Assembly (NCBI GenBank): GCA_016550425.1
Contig: JABXGS010000244.1
Span: 1 to 10,552 of the forward strand
From: an archaeon
GTDB lineage: Archaea > Asgardarchaeota > Hermodarchaeia > Hermodarchaeales > Hermodarchaeaceae
Reading direction: 5' to 3'
DNA length: 10,552 nt
Shown here: piece by piece, positions 1 through 5,949 of the stretch
Numbering within the stretch: the stretch's first letter is position 1
Layout: each line of letters opens with the position of its first letter
Notes under the pieces: generated by a model
The model's database searches: none
What the model was told of the DNA's origin: nothing
The model's input: the letters and a program-made list of their open reading frames with translations, nothing else
Program-made: the position numbers and the translations under genes

Positions 1-323
1 TACATGCGGGGAAAACTCGCCATTGTCATCTGCTTATACAAGATCATACTTGTCATCAGCACATAGGTCTCACCATAGAAGGGCACCTCAATTGTTCCTG
101 CTCCTCGTATTCCAGGGTCAGATACAGGTCCAATAATTGGAGCTAAGACCTCGAGAAATCCAAGATTGTCCAGAACTCGACGACAAGCCCGAGATAATTC
201 ATGTTGGATTTTGAGAATGGCTCGGGCTCTCGGTGAACGGATGGAGCGGTAACGAAACTTTACTCCACTTTCCACGTCGGAGGCTACTCGGCTTGAGAGC
301 TGACGATGCGGAATAGATTTCAT
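1..323 (-). CDS. Archaeal asparagine synthetase A (AsnRS-like), N-terminal part, truncated by window edge
   Basis: This reading frame has no stop before the window edge, so only the first 107 residues are visible. It should make asparagine from aspartate, ammonia and ATP in the cytosol. The segment LDNLGFLEVLAPIIGPVSDP resembles class II aminoacyl-tRNA synthetase motif 1. The segments IEVPFYGETYVLMTSMILYK and KQMTMASFPRMY match the archaeal asparagine synthetase related to asparaginyl-tRNA synthetase, whose Pyrococcus member has SMILHKQLAIAMG at this place (recalled, not searched). There is no N-terminal anticodon-binding OB domain, which argues against a true AsnRS or AspRS. ATG at 323 is chosen; TTG at 329 is an in-frame alternative and the Shine-Dalgarno is weak. 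The gene diverges from an Lrp/AsnC regulator across about 120 bp containing paired palindromes, so asparagine- or amino-acid-responsive control is plausible (inference). Confidence 0.8.
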   Translation of the reverse strand, partial: MKSIPHRQLSSRVASDVESGVKFRYRSIRSPRARAILKIQHELSRACRRVLDNLGFLEVLAPIIGPVSDPGIRGAGTIEVPFYGETYVLMTSMILYKQMTMASFPRM

Positions 324-367
324 TACCAATATGACGCACCCATCGCGTATGAGTTGATCAAAGCATA

Positions 368-402
368 TTAGCTTTTTGCTAACGGCATAAGCATTTTGCT
401 AA
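368..402. promoter_or_regulatory. Two tandem palindromes, candidate Lrp/AsnC operator
   Basis: TTAGCtttttGCTAA (368-382) is a perfect 5-bp-arm palindrome. TAAGCattttGCTAA (388-402) is the same site with one arm mismatch. Their centres, 375 and 395, are 20 bp apart, close to two helical turns, so dimers bound at both would lie on one face of the DNA. The pair sits between the divergent starts at 323 and 446, where it could control both genes. Lrp-family proteins bind such short phased palindromes. That the neighbouring regulator binds here is inference. Confidence 0.55.
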
Positions 403-445
403 ATAATGACAAGAATTATTAGTAGATATTAACATATTGTTCATT

Positions 446-889
446 ATGATGGATTCAAAGGATCAACAAATTCTCCAAGAACTGCAACGTGATGCAAGCC
501 AATCAGTCCTCAAAATTGCTAACAAACTTCATATGAAACGGTCAACGGTGCAACATCGGATTGATCGTCTGAAAGCAAACAAGACAATCAAACGAATTGT
601 AGCAATTCCAGATTATAATCGCATTGGATTACCGGTCACTGCGTTTGTGTTAGTGAATTATAATCCTGTGAATAATGTTTCACAACAAGATGTGGCCCGA
701 TCTATTGCGAGATTTAAGAATGTTGTAGAGGTTCATGTGGTTGCAGGTCAATGGGACATTATTCTCAAGGCGCGCGGTGCGTCACTTCAGGAAATTGGAG
801 AACTTGTGGTGAATCAGTTACGTCAAATTCCCGGTGTTGGTCAAACAGTAACATCAGGCAGTTTTTTTATTATTAAAGAAGAACCTTAA
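446..889 (+). CDS. Lrp/AsnC-family transcriptional regulator
   Basis: A DNA-binding, amino-acid-responsive regulator of about 147 residues, the usual family size. The N-terminal winged helix-turn-helix opens with MDSKDQQILQELQRDASQS, and its recognition helix lies in HMKRSTVQHRIDRLK (about residues 28-42). A linker strand, IKRIVAIPDYNRIG, leads to the C-terminal RAM domain (about residues 63-140) with the hallmark VEVHVVAGQWDIILKARG, which forms dimers or octamers and binds ligand. A TTG at 437 also opens the frame, but ATG at 446 or 449 fits the family start better. No Shine-Dalgarno precedes it, and AT-rich DNA lies about 26 bp upstream, so a leaderless mRNA is possible. It is divergent from an asparagine synthetase with paired palindromes between them, which suggests autoregulation and control of asparagine synthesis. 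Its effector cannot be read from sequence. Confidence 0.92.
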   Translation: MMDSKDQQILQELQRDASQSVLKIANKLHMKRSTVQHRIDRLKANKTIKRIVAIPDYNRIGLPVTAFVLVNYNPVNNVSQQDVARSIARFKNVVEVHVVAGQWDIILKARGASLQEIGELVVNQLRQIPGVGQTVTSGSFFIIKEEP

Positions 890-904
890 CAAAACTTGTT
901 GTGG

Positions 905-1396
905 TTATTTCTTCAATTGCTTGAAGAGGGGCCGGAGCTTCGCATATTGCTTATTGGTTTCAAGGTCATCATAAAGCGTGTCTTCTAAGGAGAGCTCTAG
1001 AGCTTTGCTGAGTTGTGCTTTCGCTTGGTCCTGTTTTCCTTGTTCTATGAGTGCCCAGGCAAGATTGAGAAATATGGTTGGTGTGGGATCTGGTAGGGTT
1101 GCGGCTTTTGTATAACAGCGTTCGCCTTCTGTCCAGTTACTCTGAAGAAGATGAAGATACCCCAAGTTATTCCAGTTTTGAATGTTGTCTGGTGCAAGCT
1201 CAGTTGCCTTAGTTGCCGCTATGATTGCTTGGTCGTCTTCGCCTTGCTGCTGATGAATGTTAGCTAGAAGACTCCATCCATCAACATTTTTCGAATCGAG
1301 ATCAAGGAGCTCTTTAATCAATTCTTCGGCTCGTTCAAAGTCCTCATCGCTAAATGCGATAACTGCACGTTGGAATAAATCATTTTCTGAGCTCAT
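905..1396 (-). CDS. TPR-repeat protein
   Basis: A soluble 163-residue protein built of about four tetratricopeptide repeats, at roughly residues 7-37, 38-71, 72-105 and 106-139, followed by a short Lys-rich helical tail. Typical TPR positions are visible: W/L-G/A-Y at the first helix (NWNNLGYLHLLQSN, FLNLAWALIEQGK) and A-P-D at repeat ends (ATELAPDN). There is no signal peptide or catalytic domain, so it is probably a protein-interaction scaffold with unknown partner. ATG 1396 is preceded by GGTG with 7-nt spacing, and an in-frame TGA lies directly upstream, which fixes the start. A stronger AGGAGG lies 34 nt further upstream and faces a mini-ORF whose TGA overlaps this ATG. The gene converges with the Lrp-type regulator (15-nt gap). 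Confidence 0.85.
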   Translation of the reverse strand: MSSENDLFQRAVIAFSDEDFERAEELIKELLDLDSKNVDGWSLLANIHQQQGEDDQAIIAATKATELAPDNIQNWNNLGYLHLLQSNWTEGERCYTKAATLPDPTPTIFLNLAWALIEQGKQDQAKAQLSKALELSLEDTLYDDLETNKQYAKLRPLFKQLKK

Positions 1397-1552
1397 TCAT
1401 CAGCACCACTCTGTATTCTTTCCAGTAGTTCCTCCTATTAAATGCCTCTTAACAGAAATTACATTTGCACTTTGTAGTCGTCAACCTCTTAAAGTGAAGT
1501 GAAGAATATATCCTAATTTACTCTTCCATTGAAATAAAGACGCAGGTTTTGA

Positions 1553-2254
1553 GTGGGTGGCGTATTCGTGGTTAGTCTTCCAGTCTTGTTAGCAAGTCCT
1601 CAAGGAGAAAAGGGTGAAACTTACATGTACATCTCTGAACTGATTGAGGAATTGAAACGGGCTGAGGTGCGAACCGAAGTATATATGACTCCTAGTATGA
1701 GTTTTGCTGCGTGCGGGGGCTGTCTAACGTGTGAAACAAAAGGGGAGTGTATTGTCAAAGATGATATTCTAACCCTTCAGGAATCGATGTTATTTGCCCC
1801 CGGATTTGTACTGGCAACTCCAGTATATTTGATGGGTCCACCGGGTCGCTTGAAATGCTTACTGGATCGATTCTGGCCATGGAGTCTTCGACCTCAATTG
1901 TTCGGAAAGTATGCTGCACTATTGGTGACTGCCGGTAGCTATGGTGCTCTAGATGTTTCTGAATATATAACGGCGATTCTCGAATCTTGGGGGTATCATG
2001 TTCTCGATCCGATTTCAATCCTAGTTAAGTCACGTGACGCAGTGGAACAACGGAAGAAAGGTCTATTGGAAACTCGCTTAATGAGTCGACGGTTAGTTGA
2101 AACTCTCGAAAAGAAAAAGAAGATTGGTTTATCTTCTGCAGGAAAACGAATGGTGAAAAATATCTGGGGCATGATCAGAGACAACCAACAGGAATTTGCT
2201 AATTCGTATGCGTTTTGGCAAGAAAATGATATCGCCAAACAATTTGGTATTTGA
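1553..2254 (+). CDS. NADPH-dependent FMN reductase / iron-sulfur flavoprotein family
   Basis: A flavodoxin-fold protein of up to 233 residues, likely a cytosolic FMN-dependent electron-transfer enzyme. The phosphate loop is SPQGEKGET (residues 15-23), where family members usually have SPRKxGNT. The flavin-contact segment ATPVYLMGPPGRLKCLLDRF is close to the standard SPVYxxxxxGxLKxFxDR, and VTAGSYGALD corresponds to the second flavin loop. Residues C54, C57, C60 and C66 form CX2CX2CX5C, the compact motif that holds the [4Fe-4S] cluster in archaeal Isf proteins; whether a cluster is present here is inference. TGA lies immediately upstream of GTG 1553, so the start is there or at GTG 1568, which has GGTGG 7 nt before it. 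The C-terminal 60 residues are Lys/Arg-rich and helical. It diverges from the TPR gene and is 7 nt from the convergent membrane-protein gene. Confidence 0.85.
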   Translation: MGGVFVVSLPVLLASPQGEKGETYMYISELIEELKRAEVRTEVYMTPSMSFAACGGCLTCETKGECIVKDDILTLQESMLFAPGFVLATPVYLMGPPGRLKCLLDRFWPWSLRPQLFGKYAALLVTAGSYGALDVSEYITAILESWGYHVLDPISILVKSRDAVEQRKKGLLETRLMSRRLVETLEKKKKIGLSSAGKRMVKNIWGMIRDNQQEFANSYAFWQENDIAKQFGI

Positions 2255-2261
2255 TGTAATG

Positions 2262-2648
2262 TTACTGATCCTTTTCCTCTGATTCATCAAGTCCCATCAT
2301 TCGACGATACTGGATATTCCTTTCTCGATCCATTCGATCGAACCGTTTTTTGAATTCACGTTTCAAGAATGATTGCATCACATAGAAGGTTATTGCAACT
2401 GCAACTCCAACTCCGACAGTTACCCAGACCAGAATTGTAGCAAACAATGAGAGTCCAAGTGCCATACTATGAAATCCCAGATTTCTCAAAACAATACTGA
2501 GGCCAAACAACACTAGGCAAACTATGACTAATCCTATGAAAAGGATAATAATATCTCGGGTTCGGGAGCGTTGAGTCGATGGTTCTTCTTCGGAATCGCG
2601 GCTGGGAACTCGTCGAGGTGGGCGATAATAATGGGATATGGAAGACAT
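2262..2648 (-). CDS. Small two-helix membrane protein, unknown function
   Basis: No family is recognised. The 128-residue product has a charged, Pro/Arg/Ser-rich N-terminus (residues 1-32, including RPPRRVPSRDSEEEPSTQRS). Two hydrophobic segments follow at about 33-54 and 63-92. The strongly charged C-terminal helix, FLKREFKKRFDRMDRERN, ends in an acidic tail, DESEEKDQ. Both ends probably lie in the cytosol, giving a hairpin topology. ATG 2648 is preferred because GGTGA stands 8 nt before it; an in-frame ATG at 2684 would add 12 residues but has no Shine-Dalgarno. The gene converges with the flavoprotein gene and diverges from the next membrane-protein gene across an AT-rich region (about 2688-2706) that could hold a promoter. 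Confidence 0.65.
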   Translation of the reverse strand: MSSISHYYRPPRRVPSRDSEEEPSTQRSRTRDIIILFIGLVIVCLVLFGLSIVLRNLGFHSMALGLSLFATILVWVTVGVGVAVAITFYVMQSFLKREFKKRFDRMDRERNIQYRRMMGLDESEEKDQ

Positions 2649-2816
2649 GCAATAGTTCACCAGGGAATCGTATTCCAACCGCACGGTATGTTATTAAATT
2701 TATTTGGGTAGCGGATTTCTCATCATTTTGCATCCCAGCATCGTCAAGAGTCGCTTTTTTCCTACACACGAAAGCCTTTTCTAAAGAATCAATACATGAA
2801 ATGTGAACCTCAGTAT

Positions 2817-2823
2817 AGGAGGT
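2817..2823 (+). promoter_or_regulatory. Strong Shine-Dalgarno deciding a TTG start
   Basis: AGGAGGT is followed by 9 nt and then TTG at 2833, in frame with the downstream membrane-protein gene. The longer frame from GTG 2803 has no comparable site, so TTG 2833 is the better start. Confidence 0.7.
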
Positions 2824-2832
2824 AAACAAACT

Positions 2833-3192
2833 TTGGCTTATGAAAATTATGTCAGACTGTTAAGCTTTTGGGGCGCTATCATCGCCATCATTATTTCATT
2901 GCTATCTATTGTCTACTATGGTATTAACATGGCACTCTTCTTACCTTGGCTAGGTCCATTTTGGCTAGTGAGCATTGGAGGCTGGCTGGTTAATATCGTT
3001 CTTGATGTCATTGCCTTGATCTGTGCTTTCCTTGTGTGGCGAAAATATGTCCCAATGCTTGAGACAAATTACGCTGCTACAGCAATTCCACTGATTATCT
3101 TAGGTATCCTTTCATGGGTGGCTTTTGGCGGTCTTCTCATTTTTATTGCAGGAATCTTGGTATTTCTGGACAAAGAAAATGTGAAGGCTTAA
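2833..3192 (+). CDS. Small four-helix membrane protein, first of a tandem pair
   Basis: A 119-residue hydrophobic protein of unknown function. From the TTG start the product begins (M)AYENYVRLLSFWGAIIAI. Hydrophobic segments lie at about residues 9-30, 44-65, 80-98 and 99-112, with a short charged end, DKENVKA. The frame extends up to GTG 2803, but the AGGAGGT at 2817-2823 selects TTG 2833. Using that start, the N-terminus lines up with the next gene's product, and both end in a similar A-x-x-L/I-I-L-G-I ... G-L-L-I-x-I-A-G/A segment followed by an acidic tail. The two are therefore likely diverged paralogues. A hairpin with a T-rich tail follows the stop and may end this transcript. Confidence 0.7.
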   Translation: MAYENYVRLLSFWGAIIAIIISLLSIVYYGINMALFLPWLGPFWLVSIGGWLVNIVLDVIALICAFLVWRKYVPMLETNYAATAIPLIILGILSWVAFGGLLIFIAGILVFLDKENVKA

Positions 3193-3209
3193 TCCAGTGG
3201 GAAAAACTC

Positions 3210-3241
3210 GAGGAACTAGCTTTGAATAAGCTAGATTCCTC
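3210..3241 (+). terminator. Long hairpin with T-rich tail, likely terminator
   Basis: GAGGAACTAGCTT (3210-3222) pairs with AAGCTAG (3228-3234) and TTCCTC (3236-3241), giving a 13-bp stem with a single bulged A at 3235 and a 5-nt loop. ATCTATTTTTCTTTG follows. It lies 18 nt after the first tandem membrane-protein gene. It is not self-evidently archaeal-type, where termination often needs only T-runs, but the T-run is present too. Confidence 0.6.
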
Positions 3242-3313
3242 ATCTATTTTTCTTTGACAATACCACACACTTTATGAAATGAATACACGCATTCCTTAAA
3301 GGGGAAGCATCTC

Positions 3314-3664
3314 ATGGAACTTATTGAGGCAGCCAACCATCTCATTAAATTCGGAGCAATTTTAGGACTTGTTCTAGGTCTTGTCTCCTTTCTTTTTTGG
3401 ATTTACATCATCATCCTTGGGTTGGGACCACCCATCTTTGCTGTAAATATCTTTGATATACTTTTGGTCTCGGCCAGCATAGCTACGATACTCATCTCCT
3501 ATTATATCCTCACCCGATTCCCGCAACGCATCCAGGAAGATTCTGCCCGGTCTGCTGTCTTCCTCATCCTCTTAGGGATTGTAATTGCAATCGGAGCATG
3601 GGGGATTCCTGGTCTGCTGATTGCGATTGGTGCTGTCTTGATTCTTATTGAAGAAACGACATGA
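3314..3664 (+). CDS. Small four-helix membrane protein, second of a tandem pair
   Basis: A 116-residue hydrophobic protein with no recognised family. It starts MELIEAANHLIKFGAILGLV. Hydrophobic segments lie at about residues 12-36, 40-64, 80-96 and 97-112, and it ends in the acidic LIEETT. AGGGGA lies about 8 nt before the ATG. The size, the short amphipathic N-terminus followed by a helix, and the closing LILLGIVIAIGAWGIPGLLI segment resemble the upstream neighbour, which suggests an old tandem duplication. The intervening hairpin suggests the two are transcribed separately. It converges with the M29 homologue (18-nt gap). Confidence 0.7.
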   Translation: MELIEAANHLIKFGAILGLVLGLVSFLFWIYIIILGLGPPIFAVNIFDILLVSASIATILISYYILTRFPQRIQEDSARSAVFLILLGIVIAIGAWGIPGLLIAIGAVLILIEETT

Positions 3665-3682
3665 AAAGAAATTTCAATTGAA

Positions 3683-4771
3683 TCAGAGAGTGATTTTGCC
3701 ATCCATAATTACGGCAGTAGGGCCAATACTGACAATTGCATCGTTAAGAGTATGTGAGTATGCAAGATTACTTTGGTGCCGACCACCAATGAACCGATTG
3801 TCACCTAATCCAAGGGTGATGGAGCCTGGAATTAATTCATCCATAGCGAGTCCAAAAGGTATAGAAGCATTCGGATTAATTCCGAAAGAAAGTCGCGTCA
3901 GATGATCTTTCAAACCTGTTCCAGCACGTAAGGCGTGTTCCATGGTGTTTTCTCCCTTCAAAGAACGGAAACTAACGACCTGCCCTTTCTTGAAATTCAA
4001 TCTTAAATTTTGAACTACATCACCAAGATATGATCTTGGCCAATTGAACACAACCGAACCTTCCGCACTATTTGCGTCGATTGGAATTGAGATAGTCCCC
4101 GCAGGATATTGAGCGAGGAAGTTTTTGCCTTTCACGTCTTCTTGATCTATGATGCCATCATCGATTATGGAGGTTCCTTGAGTTCGGAACCGTAGATCAG
4201 TTCCTTCACTGGAACTTAAGTGAATATCACGATGTTTTCTGAGTAGCGATTCGATTCGGTGTCCCAACTCAAGAATTGCAGATTGGTTGGCTACTGCACA
4301 TCGATTGCTTTCTTGCATGATTTTTCCATAATCTAAATTGTAGATTTTCATTGCTTGTTCTGTAAAACTTGTGGTTCGGACAAATAGTGTTCGAACCCGA
4401 TTGGAAAAGGCTGTGCTTAAAACTTGATTGATTTGGTTGGTGATATTGAGGGCTTTTCCTTTATCGACAGATTTGAAAATACTTGGGTCGTTAGGACCGT
4501 CCAAAATGATTAGGCTATCAGATTTTGCGATTCCCGCGAGCCAATGCGTGGGTGGGGTGATAACAGCTTCTTGAGGGGCTTTCTTAAGACTATGGGCGAG
4601 AAGCGATTCAGTCATCAGACTCATTGTTACTATTCCCCCATGCAGTTGTGCTTGTTGAGCCACCTCTTCTGCTAATTCAAGGGAGTGGTTCCAGGTGTGT
4701 ATCCATACATGTTCTTGATCTCGTACACGTAATGCGTCACGGATGATTTGACGCGCGATCTTGACGGTCAT
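3683..4771 (-). CDS. M29-fold aminopeptidase (AmpT/AmpS-like) homologue, metal ligands apparently lost
   Basis: A 362-residue protein with the length and two-part layout of M29 metallo-aminopeptidases (COG2309). The N-terminal alpha/beta domain includes VWIHTWNHSLELAEEVAQQA, and the C-terminal domain has YPAGTISIPID (222-232), AEGSVVFNW (236-244), FGINPNASIP (296-305), MDELIPGSITLGLGDN (310-325) and VIMDGKITL. Active members carry Glu in P-x-[EG]-E-V-F-T, Glu about seven residues before the Asn-Pro, His in the G-T-x-H-[IL]-A-x-G strand, and an H-x-D pair. Here these read T226, R293, T319 and H340-x3-D344, so most of the two-metal site looks absent. That comparison is from recalled family motifs. 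It may be a non-catalytic paralogue, or bind metal differently. A TATA-like ATTATAAA (minus strand, 4822-4829) lies about 50 bp upstream of the ATG. Confidence 0.75.
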   Translation of the reverse strand: MTVKIARQIIRDALRVRDQEHVWIHTWNHSLELAEEVAQQAQLHGGIVTMSLMTESLLAHSLKKAPQEAVITPPTHWLAGIAKSDSLIILDGPNDPSIFKSVDKGKALNITNQINQVLSTAFSNRVRTLFVRTTSFTEQAMKIYNLDYGKIMQESNRCAVANQSAILELGHRIESLLRKHRDIHLSSSEGTDLRFRTQGTSIIDDGIIDQEDVKGKNFLAQYPAGTISIPIDANSAEGSVVFNWPRSYLGDVVQNLRLNFKKGQVVSFRSLKGENTMEHALRAGTGLKDHLTRLSFGINPNASIPFGLAMDELIPGSITLGLGDNRFIGGRHQSNLAYSHTLNDAIVSIGPTAVIMDGKITL

Positions 4772-4904
4772 CTTTAGTTACTTCCTATCCAATGCAGATG
4801 GGTGTTCTTTAATGCCGGAAGTTTATAATCTCTCGCTTTAGTTAGCCTCCACTCTCTCACCCTATTTAGGATGGCGTTGTGAATGATAACCTGAGTGACT
4901 AATC

Positions 4905-5012
4905 ATGACACGTGAGCCTCCATTAGACCCCCAACGACCGTATCTTAATCCGCGCAAATGGCGCATAATCTATCTGCCTGATGACGACACAGTCATCGAT
5001 GTCGACAACTAG
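4905..5012 (+). CDS. Candidate 35-residue small protein
   Basis: ATG to TAG encodes MTREPPLDPQRPYLNPRKWR followed by IIYLPDDDTVIDVDN. The composition is protein-like, with a Pro/Arg-rich front and a hydrophobic strand before an acidic end. GAGTGA stands 6 nt before the ATG, and an in-frame TGA two codons upstream fixes the start. It is not membrane-spanning and has no recognised motif. It could equally be a chance ORF or the remnant of a longer gene. It lies alone in an otherwise gene-free gap. Confidence 0.3.
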   Translation: MTREPPLDPQRPYLNPRKWRIIYLPDDDTVIDVDN

Positions 5013-5095
5013 CCTATAATCTAAGAAACTCATTACATCACTCTAGTCCTGAGAGAGAAGTGGGGGAGCCAGGGGAACCACTCCTGATACCGTAA

Positions 5096-5108
5096 CAGTT
5101 AAAAGCAA
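5096..5108 (+). promoter_or_regulatory. TATA-like promoter element (AGTTAAAAG)
   Basis: AGTTAAAAGCAAAC lies 37 nt before the ATG at 5143, so transcription would start near 5127 with a leader of about 16 nt. The same AGTTAAAAG core, followed by CAAC- or CAAA-like bases, precedes the GTPase (5883-5891) and the decarboxylase-family gene (8450-8458). Confidence 0.5.
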
Positions 5109-5142
5109 ACCAAATTCCGCGCTCACTGCAGAAGTGAACCTC

Positions 5143-5823
5143 ATGAAGGTATCATCTCTGCGAATTAGTATCTTTCTTCTCATGGCGATTATATCCGTAC
5201 TCATTCATCCGCTTTCCGCTACAGATGAGCAATGGGTTCGCATCAATGATGAATACCAAACCTACTTCGAACCCCTTCCTGGATATACTAAATGGACCTT
5301 CAATGCGACAAGGGGACCCAATGATCGGTGGGGTATCAATTTCACAATCAGTGGGTTCGTTTTCCACCCCACGACATTTCTCATCTGTGATGAACTTCAA
5401 TACCTTCAATGGCTTCAAACTGGTTCATCTTCTGGTTGTCATCTCGATCAATCCGTGAACTATAGCCTCCATACTACTGTGGACCTTTCCCACCAAAGTC
5501 AATGGTACTGTGTCTTGAATAACACAGGACCCGTAACTCTCTATTTCTCTCTCCACATCATCCACTATCAAAGACTTGAACCCACAACGCCCACTCCTAC
5601 CAACCCATACAGTGGAATCATCAACCTTCTTGGGTATATTATCATTCTTAGTATAATCATATTTGTAATCATTCCTTGCATCTGTCGTGTGAGTTGCTGT
5701 GGATATTATCGACGACGACCCAAGACAGAATCAAAAAATAAGGAATCCAACGCACAGCCCATAATTGTGGTTTTGACACCCGAAAACCATCCATACTATA
5801 CTGATGACGAAGAAAACCAGTGA
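5143..5823 (+). CDS. Type I membrane protein with signal peptide, ectodomain, one TM and Cys-rich/acidic tail
   Basis: No named family is recognised. ATG 5143 gives 226 residues and a textbook signal peptide (MKVSSLRISIFLLMAIISVL, cleavage likely after LSA at about 26). GTG 5134 would add three residues but seems to be part of the Shine-Dalgarno-like AGTGA. The ectodomain (27-150) looks all-beta: it has the pattern of a strand with an aromatic, then LQWLQTG, then QWYCVLNNTGPVTLYFSL, as in beta-sandwich secreted domains of archaea. It has four N-x-S/T sequons (54, 66, 106, 126) and three cysteines (82, 99, 123). A Thr/Pro stalk (TTPTPTNP) leads to a TM at about 158-179. Next come C179, C181, C185 and C186 at the membrane face, a basic YYRRRPK, and a tail of about 40 residues ending PENHPYYTDDEENQ. 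It lies 126 bp before the GTPase on the same strand with a matching promoter motif. A link to membrane or GTPase signalling is inference. Confidence 0.75.
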   Translation: MKVSSLRISIFLLMAIISVLIHPLSATDEQWVRINDEYQTYFEPLPGYTKWTFNATRGPNDRWGINFTISGFVFHPTTFLICDELQYLQWLQTGSSSGCHLDQSVNYSLHTTVDLSHQSQWYCVLNNTGPVTLYFSLHIIHYQRLEPTTPTPTNPYSGIINLLGYIIILSIIIFVIIPCICRVSCCGYYRRRPKTESKNKESNAQPIIVVLTPENHPYYTDDEENQ

Positions 5824-5881
5824 ATACGTTGAGCTTACGTGACCTTCATTTGAAGGAAGTAAAACGCAAGAACCACCAATC

Positions 5882-5894
5882 GAGTTAAAAGCCA
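5882..5894 (+). promoter_or_regulatory. TATA-like promoter element of the GTPase gene
   Basis: GAGTTAAAAGCCAAC, the same core as at 5097-5105 and 8450-8458, lies about 60 nt before ATG 5950. A short hairpin, CCTTC-ATTT-GAAGG (5843-5856), precedes it just after the upstream gene's stop. This supports separate transcription of the GTPase. Confidence 0.5.
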
Positions 5895-5949
5895 ACACAG
5901 AAAATAAATACTTACGGTACTACTGACCTCATACGAGGAGAAACTGCCT

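Larger units (their letters stand above)
4772..5142. other. Long gap between M29 homologue and membrane-protein gene
   Basis: This 371-bp region separates divergent genes. On the left is the minus-strand TATA-like box (4822-4829) of the aminopeptidase homologue. In the middle is a 35-codon plus-strand ORF (4905-5012). On the right are a G-rich imperfect hairpin (CAGGGG at 5070-5075 against CTCCTG at 5081-5086, one G-T pair) and the TATA-like AGTTAAAAG at 5097-5105. No tRNA, repeat array or transposon end was seen. Confidence 0.5.

Noticed and set aside
402..420. AATAAT ... ATTATT inverted repeat as a third regulator site
   Set aside because: It lacks the GC core of the two palindromes at 368-402 and can arise by chance in AT-rich promoter DNA.
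1257..1502. Plus-strand 81-codon frame overlapping the TPR gene start
   Set aside because: Most of it is antisense to the TPR gene, and its Arg/Ser-rich composition is typical of a shadow frame.
2579..2832. Possible gene starting before the membrane protein (frames at 2579-2806 plus and 2467-2829 minus)
   Set aside because: Both overlap the minus-strand two-helix gene or the promoter gap, have no ribosome site, and have compositions unlike real proteins.
5041..5090. tRNA-like or structured RNA in the G-rich stretch
   Set aside because: No cloverleaf arms or T-loop consensus were found; only a weak six-base hairpin with a G-T pair.
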